From: Blastomonas ursincola
GTDB taxonomy: Bacteria > Pseudomonadota > Alphaproteobacteria > Sphingomonadales > Sphingomonadaceae
Reading direction: 5' to 3'
DNA length: 64,000 bases
Assembly (NCBI RefSeq): GCF_013607875.1
Contig: NZ_VDES01000002.1
Location: forward strand, 575,638 to 639,637
Shown here one piece after another: positions 49,701 through 58,449 of the stretch. The translations under genes were made by a program, and so were the position numbers. Under the pieces are notes generated by a model. It ran no database searches, had not been told where the DNA came from, and was given only the letters and a program-made list of their open reading frames with translations. The number at the start of each line of letters is the position of its first letter. Position 1 is the stretch's first letter.

Positions 49701-50965
49701 GTCGTTCCTCCAAAGCGCGCCGGGTCGAAGGGCGCCAGATCGATGGGACTGGGCTTGCCCGTTGCCAGCGCAGCAACCAGCTCCCCGGTGATCGCCGCGA
49801 GCGTCAGTCCCAGATGCTGGTGCCCGAAAGCGTATAGCAGATTGCGCGCGCGGGCGCTGCGGCCGATCGCGGGCAGATAGTCGGGCAGGGTCGGGCGCGC
49901 CCCCATCCAGGGCTTGCCGGGCAGGTCGAAGGGCAGGCCAAGCTCGATGACATGGGCACGCAGCTTGGCCCATTTGGTCGGATCGGGCGGCGCGGCGCGC
50001 GCGGCGAACTCGACAAAGCTCGCCGCACGCAGGCCACCTGCAAAGCGGGTGACGATCATCGAGCGGTCCTCGAACGCCACCGGGGGCATGTCCTGCGGCC
50101 AGCGGCTTGTCGGCGACTGGATGTGATAGCCGCGCTCGGCGATCAGCGGGATGCGCGCGCCCATCGGCTGCAAAAGCTCGGCGGATGCGGCCCCGGCGCA
50201 GAGCACGATCTGGTCGGCGCGCAGCGTCTCGGCGCCCAGCCGGACAATCGCCTGGTCGCCCTCCAGCGCGATGCCTTCGGCCTGCCCATGCCGGATCGCG
50301 CCCCCGTCCGCGGCCAGCGCAGCGCGCAGCGCATCGGCGAGCGCGACGAGATCGGTCATCTGCCCCGAGCCTGCAAAGCGCACCGCGCCGGCTATCTGCG
50401 CTCCGCGCGCCAGGTCGCGAATCGCGGCCAGTTCGTCCGCGCTCGCATCGCGCACGCTGGCGGTGCCGATATCGGTTCCGGTCCAGAAGGCGCGGCCTCG
50501 CGCCGCGGACGCCGCGCTCTCCCAGGCGACGAAATGGCCGTCCTCGCGCAACAGGTGCGCCGCGCCGATGATCCAGCTCGTTCGCTTCCAGGCGGGCATC
50601 GCCTCGGCAAGGAGCGCGGAGAGTGCCGCCGTGCCCGCCGCGAAGCGCGCTGGCGTGCTGGCGCGCATCAGGCGCAGCGCAAAGGGACCCCAGGTGCCGA
50701 TCTGTGCTGCGGGAAGCCCCAAGGCGCCGCGCGGATGCATCCTGCCCCAGGCGCTGCGGATCGTCGCCAGCGAGGCGAGCGGTTGGACCTGCTCGACCGC
50801 GATATGCCCGGCATTGCCCCAGGATGCACCTTGCGGCTTTTCTTGCGGCTCCAACACTGTCACGATGCAGCCCGCGCGCTGCAGCTGCAGCGCCGCACAG
50901 AGGCCGACAAGGCCTCCGCCAATGACGAGAGCGGTCGCGCGCGAAGGATGGCTGCTGTTTTTCAT
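49697..50965 (-). CDS. FAD-dependent oxidoreductase (D-amino acid/D-hydroxyproline dehydrogenase type)
   Basis: 422 residues of the DadA-like DAO family. N-terminal FAD site VIGGGLVGLCAALQLQRAG. The central GHIAVEQVQPLA and C-terminal HQHLGLTLAAITGELVA are conserved in these enzymes. In the hydroxyproline pathway it oxidises cis-4-hydroxy-D-proline to delta-1-pyrroline-4-hydroxy-2-carboxylate. It is divergent from the deaminase and epimerase genes across the operator. Confidence 0.85.
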   Translation of the reverse strand: MKNSSHPSRATALVIGGGLVGLCAALQLQRAGCIVTVLEPQEKPQGASWGNAGHIAVEQVQPLASLATIRSAWGRMHPRGALGLPAAQIGTWGPFALRLMRASTPARFAAGTAALSALLAEAMPAWKRTSWIIGAAHLLREDGHFVAWESAASAARGRAFWTGTDIGTASVRDASADELAAIRDLARGAQIAGAVRFAGSGQMTDLVALADALRAALAADGGAIRHGQAEGIALEGDQAIVRLGAETLRADQIVLCAGAASAELLQPMGARIPLIAERGYHIQSPTSRWPQDMPPVAFEDRSMIVTRFAGGLRAASFVEFAARAAPPDPTKWAKLRAHVIELGLPFDLPGKPWMGARPTLPDYLPAIGRSARARNLLYAFGHQHLGLTLAAITGELVAALATGKPSPIDLAPFDPARFGGTT

Positions 50966-50984
50966 CTTGCAGGTCCCATCCTAT

Positions 50985-50998
50985 AATCGTATACGATT
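50985..50998. promoter_or_regulatory. GntR/FCD operator in the hydroxyproline divergent promoter
   Basis: Perfect 14-bp palindrome AATCGTATACGATT, centred on GTATAC as in many FadR/FCD-type GntR operators. It lies 20 bp upstream of the dehydrogenase gene start and 28 bp upstream of the deaminase gene start. Confidence 0.7.
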
Positions 50999-51025
50999 TT
51001 ATCGCAACAGGGGATTTCCGCGACA

Positions 51026-51949
51026 ATGACGGCTCACAAGACGCTTTGGCAGGGAGTGTATCCCGCCGCCACCACCCAGTTCACCGAAACCCTCGCGATC
51101 GATCATGACGCGACGCAAAAGGTGCAATCGGCGCTGGTCGATGATGGCGTCGACGGGTTGATCATCCTGGGCACCTGCGGCGAGAACAATTCACTTGAAT
51201 CTGACGAGAAGCTCGCCGTGCTCAAGGGCGCGGTCGAGGCGGTCGGCGGCCGGGTGCCGCTGGTCGCGGGCGTTTCCGAATTCACCACGAAGCGGGCCAT
51301 CGAATATGCTCGGTCGGCCGAGGCGATCGGCATCGATGCGCTGATGCTGCTGCCGTGCATGGTTTATGTGCCCCGGGTCGAAGAGCTGGAGGCGCATTTC
51401 CGCGCGGTGGCCGAGGCGACCAGCCTGCCGATCATGCTCTACAACAATCCGCCCGCCTATCGCGTCAATGTCGATTTCGACACGCTCGCCCGGCTCGAGA
51501 ACGTGCCCAATATCGTCGCGATCAAGGAAAGCGCGCCCGATCCGCGCCGCTTCACCGACCTGATCAACCGCTTCGGTGATCGCTATACGGTGATGGCAGG
51601 CCTCGACGATGTCGCGCTCGAAGGGCTGATGCTGGGCGCATCGGGCTGGGTCTCGGGCCTGACCAGCGCCTTCCCGCGCGAATCGGTCGCTCTGGTCGCG
51701 GCGCAGCGGCGCGGCGATTATGCCGAGGCGCTGCGCATCTATCGCTGGTTCATGCCGCTGCTTCACCTCGATGCCGAGCACGACCTGGTCCAGTCGATCA
51801 AGCTCGCCGAACAGATCATGGGGCGCGGATCGGAACGCGTGCGCATGCCGCGCCTGTCGCTGACCGGCCAGCGCCGCGCCGACGTCATCGCCTGGGTCGA
51901 GCAATGCGCCGCGACCCGGCCCGTGCCCGATGTCGCGGCGGCTGCCTGA
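51026..51949 (+). CDS. DapA-family enzyme, probable pyrroline-hydroxy-carboxylate deaminase
   Basis: 307 residues of the DHDPS/NAL superfamily TIM barrel. Schiff-base lysine K167 (NIVAIKES) and Tyr139 (IMLYNNPPAY). The G-T-C-G-E loop (LGTCGENNS) replaces the DHDPS GTTGE. With the epimerase and the ALDH next to it, the likely reaction is deamination of delta-1-pyrroline-4-hydroxy-2-carboxylate to 2-oxoglutarate semialdehyde. Confidence 0.87.
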   Translation: MTAHKTLWQGVYPAATTQFTETLAIDHDATQKVQSALVDDGVDGLIILGTCGENNSLESDEKLAVLKGAVEAVGGRVPLVAGVSEFTTKRAIEYARSAEAIGIDALMLLPCMVYVPRVEELEAHFRAVAEATSLPIMLYNNPPAYRVNVDFDTLARLENVPNIVAIKESAPDPRRFTDLINRFGDRYTVMAGLDDVALEGLMLGASGWVSGLTSAFPRESVALVAAQRRGDYAEALRIYRWFMPLLHLDAEHDLVQSIKLAEQIMGRGSERVRMPRLSLTGQRRADVIAWVEQCAATRPVPDVAAAA

Positions 51950-51955
51950 TCGCGC

Positions 51956-52954
51956 ATGAAGCACACGTTTTTCTGCATCGACGGCCATACCGCGGGCAAT
52001 CCCGTCCGTCTGGTTGCAGGCGGCGCGCCGCTGGTGCGCGGGTCCTCGATGGCCGAGCGGCGGATGGACTTCATCGAGCGGTTCGACTGGATCCGCACCG
52101 GGCTGTGCTTCGAGCCGCGCGGGCATGACATGATGTCGGGCGGGTTCCTCTATCCGCCCACCCGGCCCGAGAACGATGTCGGCATATTGTTCATCGAGAC
52201 CTCGGGCTGCCTGCCGATGTGCGGGCACGGCACGATCGGGATGATCACCTTCGGTCTGGAGCACGGGCTGATCCAGCCGCAGACGCCCGGCCTGCTCAAG
52301 GTCGAGGTGCCCGCAGGCGACATCCAAATCGAATATGAGCGCGATGGCGACAAGGTGGCCTGGGTGCGCATCCGCAACGTGCCCTCGTTCGTCGCAGCCG
52401 AAGGCGTCGAGATCGACGTGCCGGGCCTGGGGCCGCTCAGCATCGACATCGCCTATGGCGGCAATTTCTATGCGATCGTAGAGCCGCAGGGGAACTACAC
52501 GGGCCTGGACGATCTGGGCGCGGCGCGGCTGATCGAGCATGCGCGCACGATCCGCGCGATGCTGCGCGAAAAGATCGAGCCGGTGCACCCGCTCGACGAC
52601 CGGATCAGGAGCGTGAGCCATGTGCTCTGGGCCGACAAGCCCAAGGGCGAGGGCGCGGACGGGCGCAACGCGGTCTTCTATGGCGAGCGCGCGATCGACC
52701 GTTCGCCCTGCGGCACCGGCACCTCGGCACGGCTGGCGCATCTCGCGCACAAGGGCAGGCTCCAGGTCGGCGAGCGCTTCGTGCACGAAAGCTATATCGG
52801 CAGCCGCTTCGTCGGCCGGGTGGAAGAGGCGATCGAGATCGGTGGACGACCCGCGATCATTCCCTCGATCCAGGGTTCGGCGATCGCGACGGGTTTCAAT
52901 ACCATCTGGATCGACGACAAAGACCCCTTTTGGGATGGCTTCTCTGTGATATGA
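51956..52954 (+). CDS. 4-hydroxyproline 2-epimerase
   Basis: 332 residues of the proline racemase family. Two catalytic cysteines: C89 in LPMCGHGT and C252 in SPCGTGTSARLA; having both is the epimerase/racemase pattern, whereas dehydratases have Thr at one. It converts trans-4-hydroxy-L-proline to cis-4-hydroxy-D-proline. Six-base gap after the deaminase gene. Confidence 0.9.
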   Translation: MKHTFFCIDGHTAGNPVRLVAGGAPLVRGSSMAERRMDFIERFDWIRTGLCFEPRGHDMMSGGFLYPPTRPENDVGILFIETSGCLPMCGHGTIGMITFGLEHGLIQPQTPGLLKVEVPAGDIQIEYERDGDKVAWVRIRNVPSFVAAEGVEIDVPGLGPLSIDIAYGGNFYAIVEPQGNYTGLDDLGAARLIEHARTIRAMLREKIEPVHPLDDRIRSVSHVLWADKPKGEGADGRNAVFYGERAIDRSPCGTGTSARLAHLAHKGRLQVGERFVHESYIGSRFVGRVEEAIEIGGRPAIIPSIQGSAIATGFNTIWIDDKDPFWDGFSVI

Positions 52955-52961
52955 GAGGCTT

Positions 52962-53627
52962 ATGAGCATCGCCGCGCGCAACCTTTCCGAACAGCTGGTC
53001 GACCAGGTTCGCGCCCGCATTCTGAACGGAACCGTCGCGCCCGATCGCCCGATCCGCCAGGACGCGCTTGCGGCCGAAATGGGGGTAAGCAAGATTCCGC
53101 TGCGCGAGGCGCTGGCGCGGCTGGAGCAGGAAGGGCTGCTCGCCTCGCAGGCCAATCGCGGCTTCACCGTGCGACCGCTGACCGCCACCGAGGCCGAAGA
53201 GGTCTATGCGCTGCGGCTCAAACTCGAGCCCGAAACGATCGCCATTGCTGCCAGGCTGGCCGGAACGGCCGAGCAGCAGGCGGCGTCCGATCTGCTCGAT
53301 CAGCTCGACAGCCTCACCGATTCGGGAGGCGAAGGCGTCGGCGCGTTCAACCGGGCATTTCACCTTGCGCTGCTCCGCCCCGCCGGGCGCCCGGTGACCT
53401 TCACCATTCTCGAACGGCTGCACGTGCTGTCGGAACGCTATGTGCGCAAGCATCTCGAGCCGCTCGGCCGCAACGAGCGCGCCAACGAGGAGCATCGCGA
53501 TATGCTGCAGGCGTGGCTGGCGCGCGACGAACGCAAGATCGCGGCGCTGACCGTGGTGCATATCGGCAAGACGCTCGATGACCTCAGGCTGCAGCTGCAA
53601 ACCGATTCCAAGGGACCGCCGGGCTGA
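52962..53627 (+). CDS. GntR-family regulator with FCD domain
   Basis: 221 residues. Winged helix at about 8-70 (LSEQLVDQVRARILNG, MGVSKIPLREALARLEQEGLL) and a helical FCD effector domain (about 80-210) with conserved Asn/His positions (FNRAFHLALL, NEEHRDML). Probable repressor of this locus acting at the AATCGTATACGATT palindrome. Seven-base gap after the epimerase. Confidence 0.89.
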   Translation: MSIAARNLSEQLVDQVRARILNGTVAPDRPIRQDALAAEMGVSKIPLREALARLEQEGLLASQANRGFTVRPLTATEAEEVYALRLKLEPETIAIAARLAGTAEQQAASDLLDQLDSLTDSGGEGVGAFNRAFHLALLRPAGRPVTFTILERLHVLSERYVRKHLEPLGRNERANEEHRDMLQAWLARDERKIAALTVVHIGKTLDDLRLQLQTDSKGPPG

Positions 53628-53662
53628 TCGCCCGCGCGCATAATCATAAAGGGACGCGACGG

Positions 53663-55087
53663 ATGGGGATTTTAGGGCCGATCAAACCGATAGTGCAGGC
53701 GGCCGACGCCCCTGAGGGCAGCCGGTTGAAACCGACATTGTCCTGGCCGCACCTGATCGCGCTGGGCGTCGGGGCGATCGTCGGCACCGGCATCTACACG
53801 CTGACCGGGGTGGGCGCCGAGCGCGCCGGGCCTGCGGTGATCCTGGCCTTCGCGATTGCAGGGGCGGTCTGCGCCTGCGCCGCGCTCGCCTATGCCGAGC
53901 TCGCGACGATGATCCCGACCGCCGGTTCCGCCTATACCTATACCTATTCGGTGGTTGGCGAGACATTGGCCTGGGTGGTCGGGTGGAGCCTGATCCTCGA
54001 ATATTCGCTTGCCTGCTCGACCGTCGCGGTCGGCTGGTCGGGCTATCTGGTCGGCTGGTTGCAATCGGCTGGCGTCGAACTGCCCGCCATGCTGCTGTCG
54101 GGACCGCATGCAGGCGGTATCATCAATCTGCCTGCGGTCATCGTGTCGCTGGCGATTGCGGGTATGCTGATGGCTGGCACGCGCGAGAGCGCGACGCTCA
54201 ACATCATCCTCGTCATCATCAAGCTGACCGCGCTCACCGCCTTTGTCGCGCTGGCGCTGCCCGCGTTCGACAGCGCGAACTTCACGCCGTTCATGCCCTA
54301 TGGCTTCGGCAGCACCGTGCAGGACGGGTCGACCCGCGGGGTGATGGCGGCTGCTGCGATCGTGTTCTTCGCCTTTTACGGCTTCGATGCGGTGGCGACC
54401 TCGGCCGAGGAAGCGCGCAACCCGGGGCGTGACCTTACCATCGGCATTGTCGGGTCAATGGCGGTGTGCACGCTGATCTACATGGCGGTGGCGCTCTCCG
54501 CCGTCGGGGCGATGTCGTACCTCACGCTCGGCAATTCGCCCGAGCCGCTCGCGCTGGTTCTGCGCACGCTTGGCCATCCGACCGCCTCCTATCTGGTCGC
54601 GCTCGCCGCGCTGATCGCGCTGCCTTCGGTGATCCTGGTGATGATGTACGGCCAGAGCCGCATCTTCTTCGTGATGGCGCGCGATGGCCTGCTGCCGCAG
54701 GCGCTGTCGCGCGTCTCGCCCAAGACCGGCGCGCCGGTGCTGGTGACCGGAATTACCGGCGTGTTCGTCGCCGCTGTCGCCGGCTTCTTCCGGCTCGACG
54801 AGATTGCCGAACTCGCCAATGCGGGGACGCTGCTCGCGTTCATCGCGGTGGGCGGGTGCCTCATGGTGCTGCGCAAGCGCGCGCCCGAATTGAAGCGCGT
54901 GTTCAAGTGCCCGCAGCCCTATCTGGTGGGTACTCTGGCGATCCTTGGCTGCCTCTATCTGCTCGCCAGCCTGCCGTCGCAGACGCTGGTGCGCTTTGCG
55001 CTGTGGAACGTGGCGGGCCTTGCCTTCTACTTCCTCTACAGCCGCTCGCGCAGCCAGGCGCTGCAGGATCAGAACGCCGGGGCGTAA
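53663..55087 (+). CDS. APC-family amino acid permease
   Basis: 474 residues, about 12 membrane helices. Marker motif: LGVGAIVGTGIYTLTGVGAERAGPAVILAF (helix 1 break), followed by FFAFYGFDAVATSAEEARNP. CAT/YhdG-like. In context it probably imports proline, hydroxyproline or their small derivatives. Confidence 0.88.
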   Translation: MGILGPIKPIVQAADAPEGSRLKPTLSWPHLIALGVGAIVGTGIYTLTGVGAERAGPAVILAFAIAGAVCACAALAYAELATMIPTAGSAYTYTYSVVGETLAWVVGWSLILEYSLACSTVAVGWSGYLVGWLQSAGVELPAMLLSGPHAGGIINLPAVIVSLAIAGMLMAGTRESATLNIILVIIKLTALTAFVALALPAFDSANFTPFMPYGFGSTVQDGSTRGVMAAAAIVFFAFYGFDAVATSAEEARNPGRDLTIGIVGSMAVCTLIYMAVALSAVGAMSYLTLGNSPEPLALVLRTLGHPTASYLVALAALIALPSVILVMMYGQSRIFFVMARDGLLPQALSRVSPKTGAPVLVTGITGVFVAAVAGFFRLDEIAELANAGTLLAFIAVGGCLMVLRKRAPELKRVFKCPQPYLVGTLAILGCLYLLASLPSQTLVRFALWNVAGLAFYFLYSRSRSQALQDQNAGA

Positions 55088-55127
55088 TCAAAACGGGCCG
55101 AGCAAGGCCCGCAACAGGGGAACGGAC

Positions 55128-56765
55128 ATGCGGATCGGTCGGATTTTGCTGGCGAGCCTGTCGGCGCTCGCGCTGGCGGGCAGCGTTTCGGCGCAATCGC
55201 TCGGCCAGGCGGAAAAGCGGGAGGTCGCCGATCCCATCCCGGCGCGGACGCTGGGCGAGGGGCCCTGGCCGCGCACCGTGTTGCGCAACGCGATCTATGT
55301 CGACGGCACCGGCGCGCCCGCACAGGGACCGGTCGACATCGTCATCGAGAACGACCGGATCGTGCAGATCGCCAGCATCGGCGCACCCGGCGCGATCGAG
55401 GAGGCGCGCAGGCCGCCCAAAGGCGACAAGGAATATGACCTGACCGGTCACTATGTGTTGCCCGGTTTTGTCGATGCGCATGTCCATCTGCACACGCTGA
55501 GCGATGGGCAGGGCGTGCCGAGCGACTATGTGCTCAAGCTCTGGCTGGCGCATGGCATCACCACCGCGCGCAATGTCGGCTCGTCCGAAATGTCGATCGA
55601 GCAGCAGGTGGCGATCAAGAACCGGCTGGCGCGCAACGAGATTGTTGGCCCCAGGCTCGATGTCTACCCGATGTTCCAGCAGATCGGCCTGCCGATCCGC
55701 ACCGCAGAACAGGGCCGCGCGGCGATCCGCGATGCCAAAAGGCGCGGCGCGGACGGCATCAAGTTCATCGGCGGCAGCGAGGCGGCGCTGCTCGCCGCGA
55801 TCGACGAGACCAAGAAGCTGGGGATGCATTCGACGATGCACCATGCCCAGGGCGTGGTCGCCTATGCCAATGTGCTGCGCACCAGCGAGGCGGGCCTCGA
55901 ATCGATGGAGCACTGGTACGGGCTGCCCGAGGCACTGTTCACCGACCGCAAGCTGCAGGACTGGCCCGGCGATTTCGTCAATACCGACGAGCAGATGCGC
56001 TTCGGCGAGGCGGGCAGGCTGTGGAAACAGGCGGCGAAGCCCGGCTCGGAGCGCTGGAACGAGGTGATGGAAACGCTGCTGAAACGCGGCTTCACCATCG
56101 ATCCGACCTTCACCGCCTATCTTGCCAGCCGTGACCTGATGCGGATGAACCGCGCGGTCTGGCATAACGAATACACCATGCCCGCCTTGTGGGACTGGTA
56201 CCGCCCCAGCCGGATCAATCACGGCAGCTACTGGTTCGACTGGACCACCGAACGGGAGATGGACTGGAAGGAGAATTTCCGGCTGTGGATGGCGTTCGTC
56301 AACGAGTACAAGAACCGCGGCGGGCGCGTCACCGTCGGATCTGACGCGGGCTATATCTACAACACCTATGGCTTCGGCTATATCCAGGAGATGGAGTTGC
56401 TGCGCGAGGCTGGGTTCAGCCCGCTCGAGGTGATCAACGCGGCGACGCAGCAGGGCGCGCGGCTGCTCGGCCATGATGCTGATATCGGCACGATCGAGCC
56501 GGGCAAGAAGGCGGACCTCGTCATCGTCAAGGGCAATCCCATCGCCAACCTGAAGCTGCTCTTTGCCACCGGCACGCTCAAGCTCGACGATGCGACCGGC
56601 AAGGCGCAGCGCGTCGGCGGTATCGCGTGGACGGTGAAGGACGGCATTTTCTACGAGGGCAAGGCATTGCGCGCGGATATCCGCGCGATGGTGGCCCGCT
56701 CCAAGGCCGAGCGCGGACTGCCGCCAGGCTATATGACCATCGAACAGGAAGATCTGACCCAATGA
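55128..56765 (+). CDS. Secreted amidohydrolase (prolidase-like)
   Basis: 545 residues. A signal peptide ending SVSAQS makes it periplasmic or exported. The metal-binding HxH is DAHVHLH; later metal ligands are in HSTMHHAQG and SDAGY. The metal-dependent hydrolase end is IEPGKKADLVIVKGNP. Relatives hydrolyse Xaa-Pro dipeptides or cyclic amides. It lies between the permease and the dehydrogenase in one transcription direction. Substrate not determined. Confidence 0.82.
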   Translation: MRIGRILLASLSALALAGSVSAQSLGQAEKREVADPIPARTLGEGPWPRTVLRNAIYVDGTGAPAQGPVDIVIENDRIVQIASIGAPGAIEEARRPPKGDKEYDLTGHYVLPGFVDAHVHLHTLSDGQGVPSDYVLKLWLAHGITTARNVGSSEMSIEQQVAIKNRLARNEIVGPRLDVYPMFQQIGLPIRTAEQGRAAIRDAKRRGADGIKFIGGSEAALLAAIDETKKLGMHSTMHHAQGVVAYANVLRTSEAGLESMEHWYGLPEALFTDRKLQDWPGDFVNTDEQMRFGEAGRLWKQAAKPGSERWNEVMETLLKRGFTIDPTFTAYLASRDLMRMNRAVWHNEYTMPALWDWYRPSRINHGSYWFDWTTEREMDWKENFRLWMAFVNEYKNRGGRVTVGSDAGYIYNTYGFGYIQEMELLREAGFSPLEVINAATQQGARLLGHDADIGTIEPGKKADLVIVKGNPIANLKLLFATGTLKLDDATGKAQRVGGIAWTVKDGIFYEGKALRADIRAMVARSKAERGLPPGYMTIEQEDLTQ

Positions 56766-58339
56766 CCCTGACCGGCCAGTATTTCATCGCGGGCGAACGC
56801 CGCGGCCATGGCGAGATATTCCACGCCTATGATCCGGCCAGGGGCGCGAGCATCACCGATATCGGCTTTTTCAGTTCCGATGAGCGCGACATTGCCGATG
56901 CCTGCGCGGCCGCCGAAGACGCTGCGGTTTCCTATGCCGATCTGCCGCTGGAACGCCGCGCGGCGTTTCTGGAAGCCATTGCCAGCGAGATCGAAGGCTT
57001 GGGCGATGCCCTGCTCTCCCGCGCGGCCGCCGAATCGGGCCTGCCGCTCGCCCGCCTCACCGGCGAGCGCGGGCGCACCTGCGGCCAGCTGCGGCTGTTC
57101 GCCGCCGAAGTGCGCGACGGCCAGTGGCTCAAGCTGCGCATCGACCATGCCGACCCGGCGCGCACCCCGCCCAAGCCCGACCTGCGCCTGCGCATGATCC
57201 CGCTGGGGCCGGTCGCGGTGTTCGGCGCGTCCAACTTCCCGCTCGCCTTCTCGACCGCAGGCGGCGACACCGCCTCAGCGCTGGCCGCAGGCTGCCCGGT
57301 GGTGGTCAAGGGGCACCCCGCGCATCCCGGCACCGCCGAGCTGGTCGCAGGCGCGATTACCCGCGCGGCTGCGGCGACCGGCATGCCCGCCGGCGTGTTC
57401 AGCATGGTCACCGGTACCGGTAACGCCATCGGCGCCGCGCTGGTCGCCGACCCGCGCATCCAGGCGGTGGGCTTTACCGGATCGCGCAGCGGCGGCGAGG
57501 CGCTGATGAAGATCGCCGCCGCGCGTCCGCAGCCGATCCCGGTCTATGCCGAAATGTCGGCGATCAACCCGGTCATCCTGCTGCCGCACGCGCTGGCAAG
57601 CAGGGGCAAGGCGCTCGCGGCGGGCTATGTCGGATCGCTCACTTTGGGATCGGGCCAGTTCTGCACCAATCCTGGGCTGGCGCTCGCGCTGGAAGGCGCG
57701 GCGCTCGACGCGTTCCTCACCGAGGCGGGCGCATTGGTCGAGGCGCAGGTGCCGCAGACCATGCTCACCGCCGGAATCCACTCGGCCTATGAAAAGGGCA
57801 GCGCCGCGCTCGCCGCCACGCCCGAGGTGCAGACGATCGCGCGCGGCGTTCACCCGACCGGCCCGCACGAAGGCCGCACCGCATTGTTCAGCGTCGCGGC
57901 GAAGGACTGGCTCGCCAAGGTGGAATTGCAGCACGAGGTGTTCGGCACCTCGTCGATCGTCGTGCGCTGCGCCGACCGCCACGAACTGCTTGCAGTGCTG
58001 CGCGGGCTCGAGGGCCAGCTCACCGCGACGCTGCACATGGACGAGGCGGATACCGACGTTGCCCGCGCGCTGCTGCCGGTGCTCGAGCGCAAGGTCGGGC
58101 GCATCCTCGCCAATGGCTGGCCGACCGGGGTCGAGGTCGGGCATGCGATCAACCATGGTGGGCCATACCCCGCGACCTCGGACGGGCGCACGACCTCGGT
58201 GGGCACGCTCGCGATCGACCGTTTCCTGCGTCCTGTCGCCTATCAGGACCTGCCAGAGGCTCTGCTGCCCGAGGCGCTGCGCGAAGGCGGGCAGGGCGGC
58301 GTAATCGCGCGGATCGACGGAGCCTGGCGTCTCGCCTGA
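56762..58339 (+). CDS. 2-oxoglutarate semialdehyde dehydrogenase (ALDH family)
   Basis: 525 residues. Catalytic C301 in GSGQFCTNPG and general base E264 (VYAEMSAINP). Like the type III alpha-ketoglutarate semialdehyde dehydrogenases of hydroxyproline clusters, it has FGASNFPLAFSTAGGDTASALA. It oxidises the product of the deaminase to 2-oxoglutarate, feeding the TCA cycle. The ATG overlaps the amidohydrolase stop. Confidence 0.9.
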   Translation: MTLTGQYFIAGERRGHGEIFHAYDPARGASITDIGFFSSDERDIADACAAAEDAAVSYADLPLERRAAFLEAIASEIEGLGDALLSRAAAESGLPLARLTGERGRTCGQLRLFAAEVRDGQWLKLRIDHADPARTPPKPDLRLRMIPLGPVAVFGASNFPLAFSTAGGDTASALAAGCPVVVKGHPAHPGTAELVAGAITRAAAATGMPAGVFSMVTGTGNAIGAALVADPRIQAVGFTGSRSGGEALMKIAAARPQPIPVYAEMSAINPVILLPHALASRGKALAAGYVGSLTLGSGQFCTNPGLALALEGAALDAFLTEAGALVEAQVPQTMLTAGIHSAYEKGSAALAATPEVQTIARGVHPTGPHEGRTALFSVAAKDWLAKVELQHEVFGTSSIVVRCADRHELLAVLRGLEGQLTATLHMDEADTDVARALLPVLERKVGRILANGWPTGVEVGHAINHGGPYPATSDGRTTSVGTLAIDRFLRPVAYQDLPEALLPEALREGGQGGVIARIDGAWRLA

Positions 58340-58449
58340 GCGCAAAATATGGCCGAGACGGTCCGATATGGGTTGCAATTCACAACGATGTAAGCAACCT
58401 TTCGATCGATAGAGCCGCAACAGCGGCCTCATGACTGGAGAGTCCCGCC

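Noticed and set aside
48504-51026. Single 840-codon frame covering peptidase and oxidoreductase region
   Set aside because: The oxidoreductase is in a different frame (49697-50965) with its own conserved FAD motif; the upstream part of this frame is low-complexity shadow.
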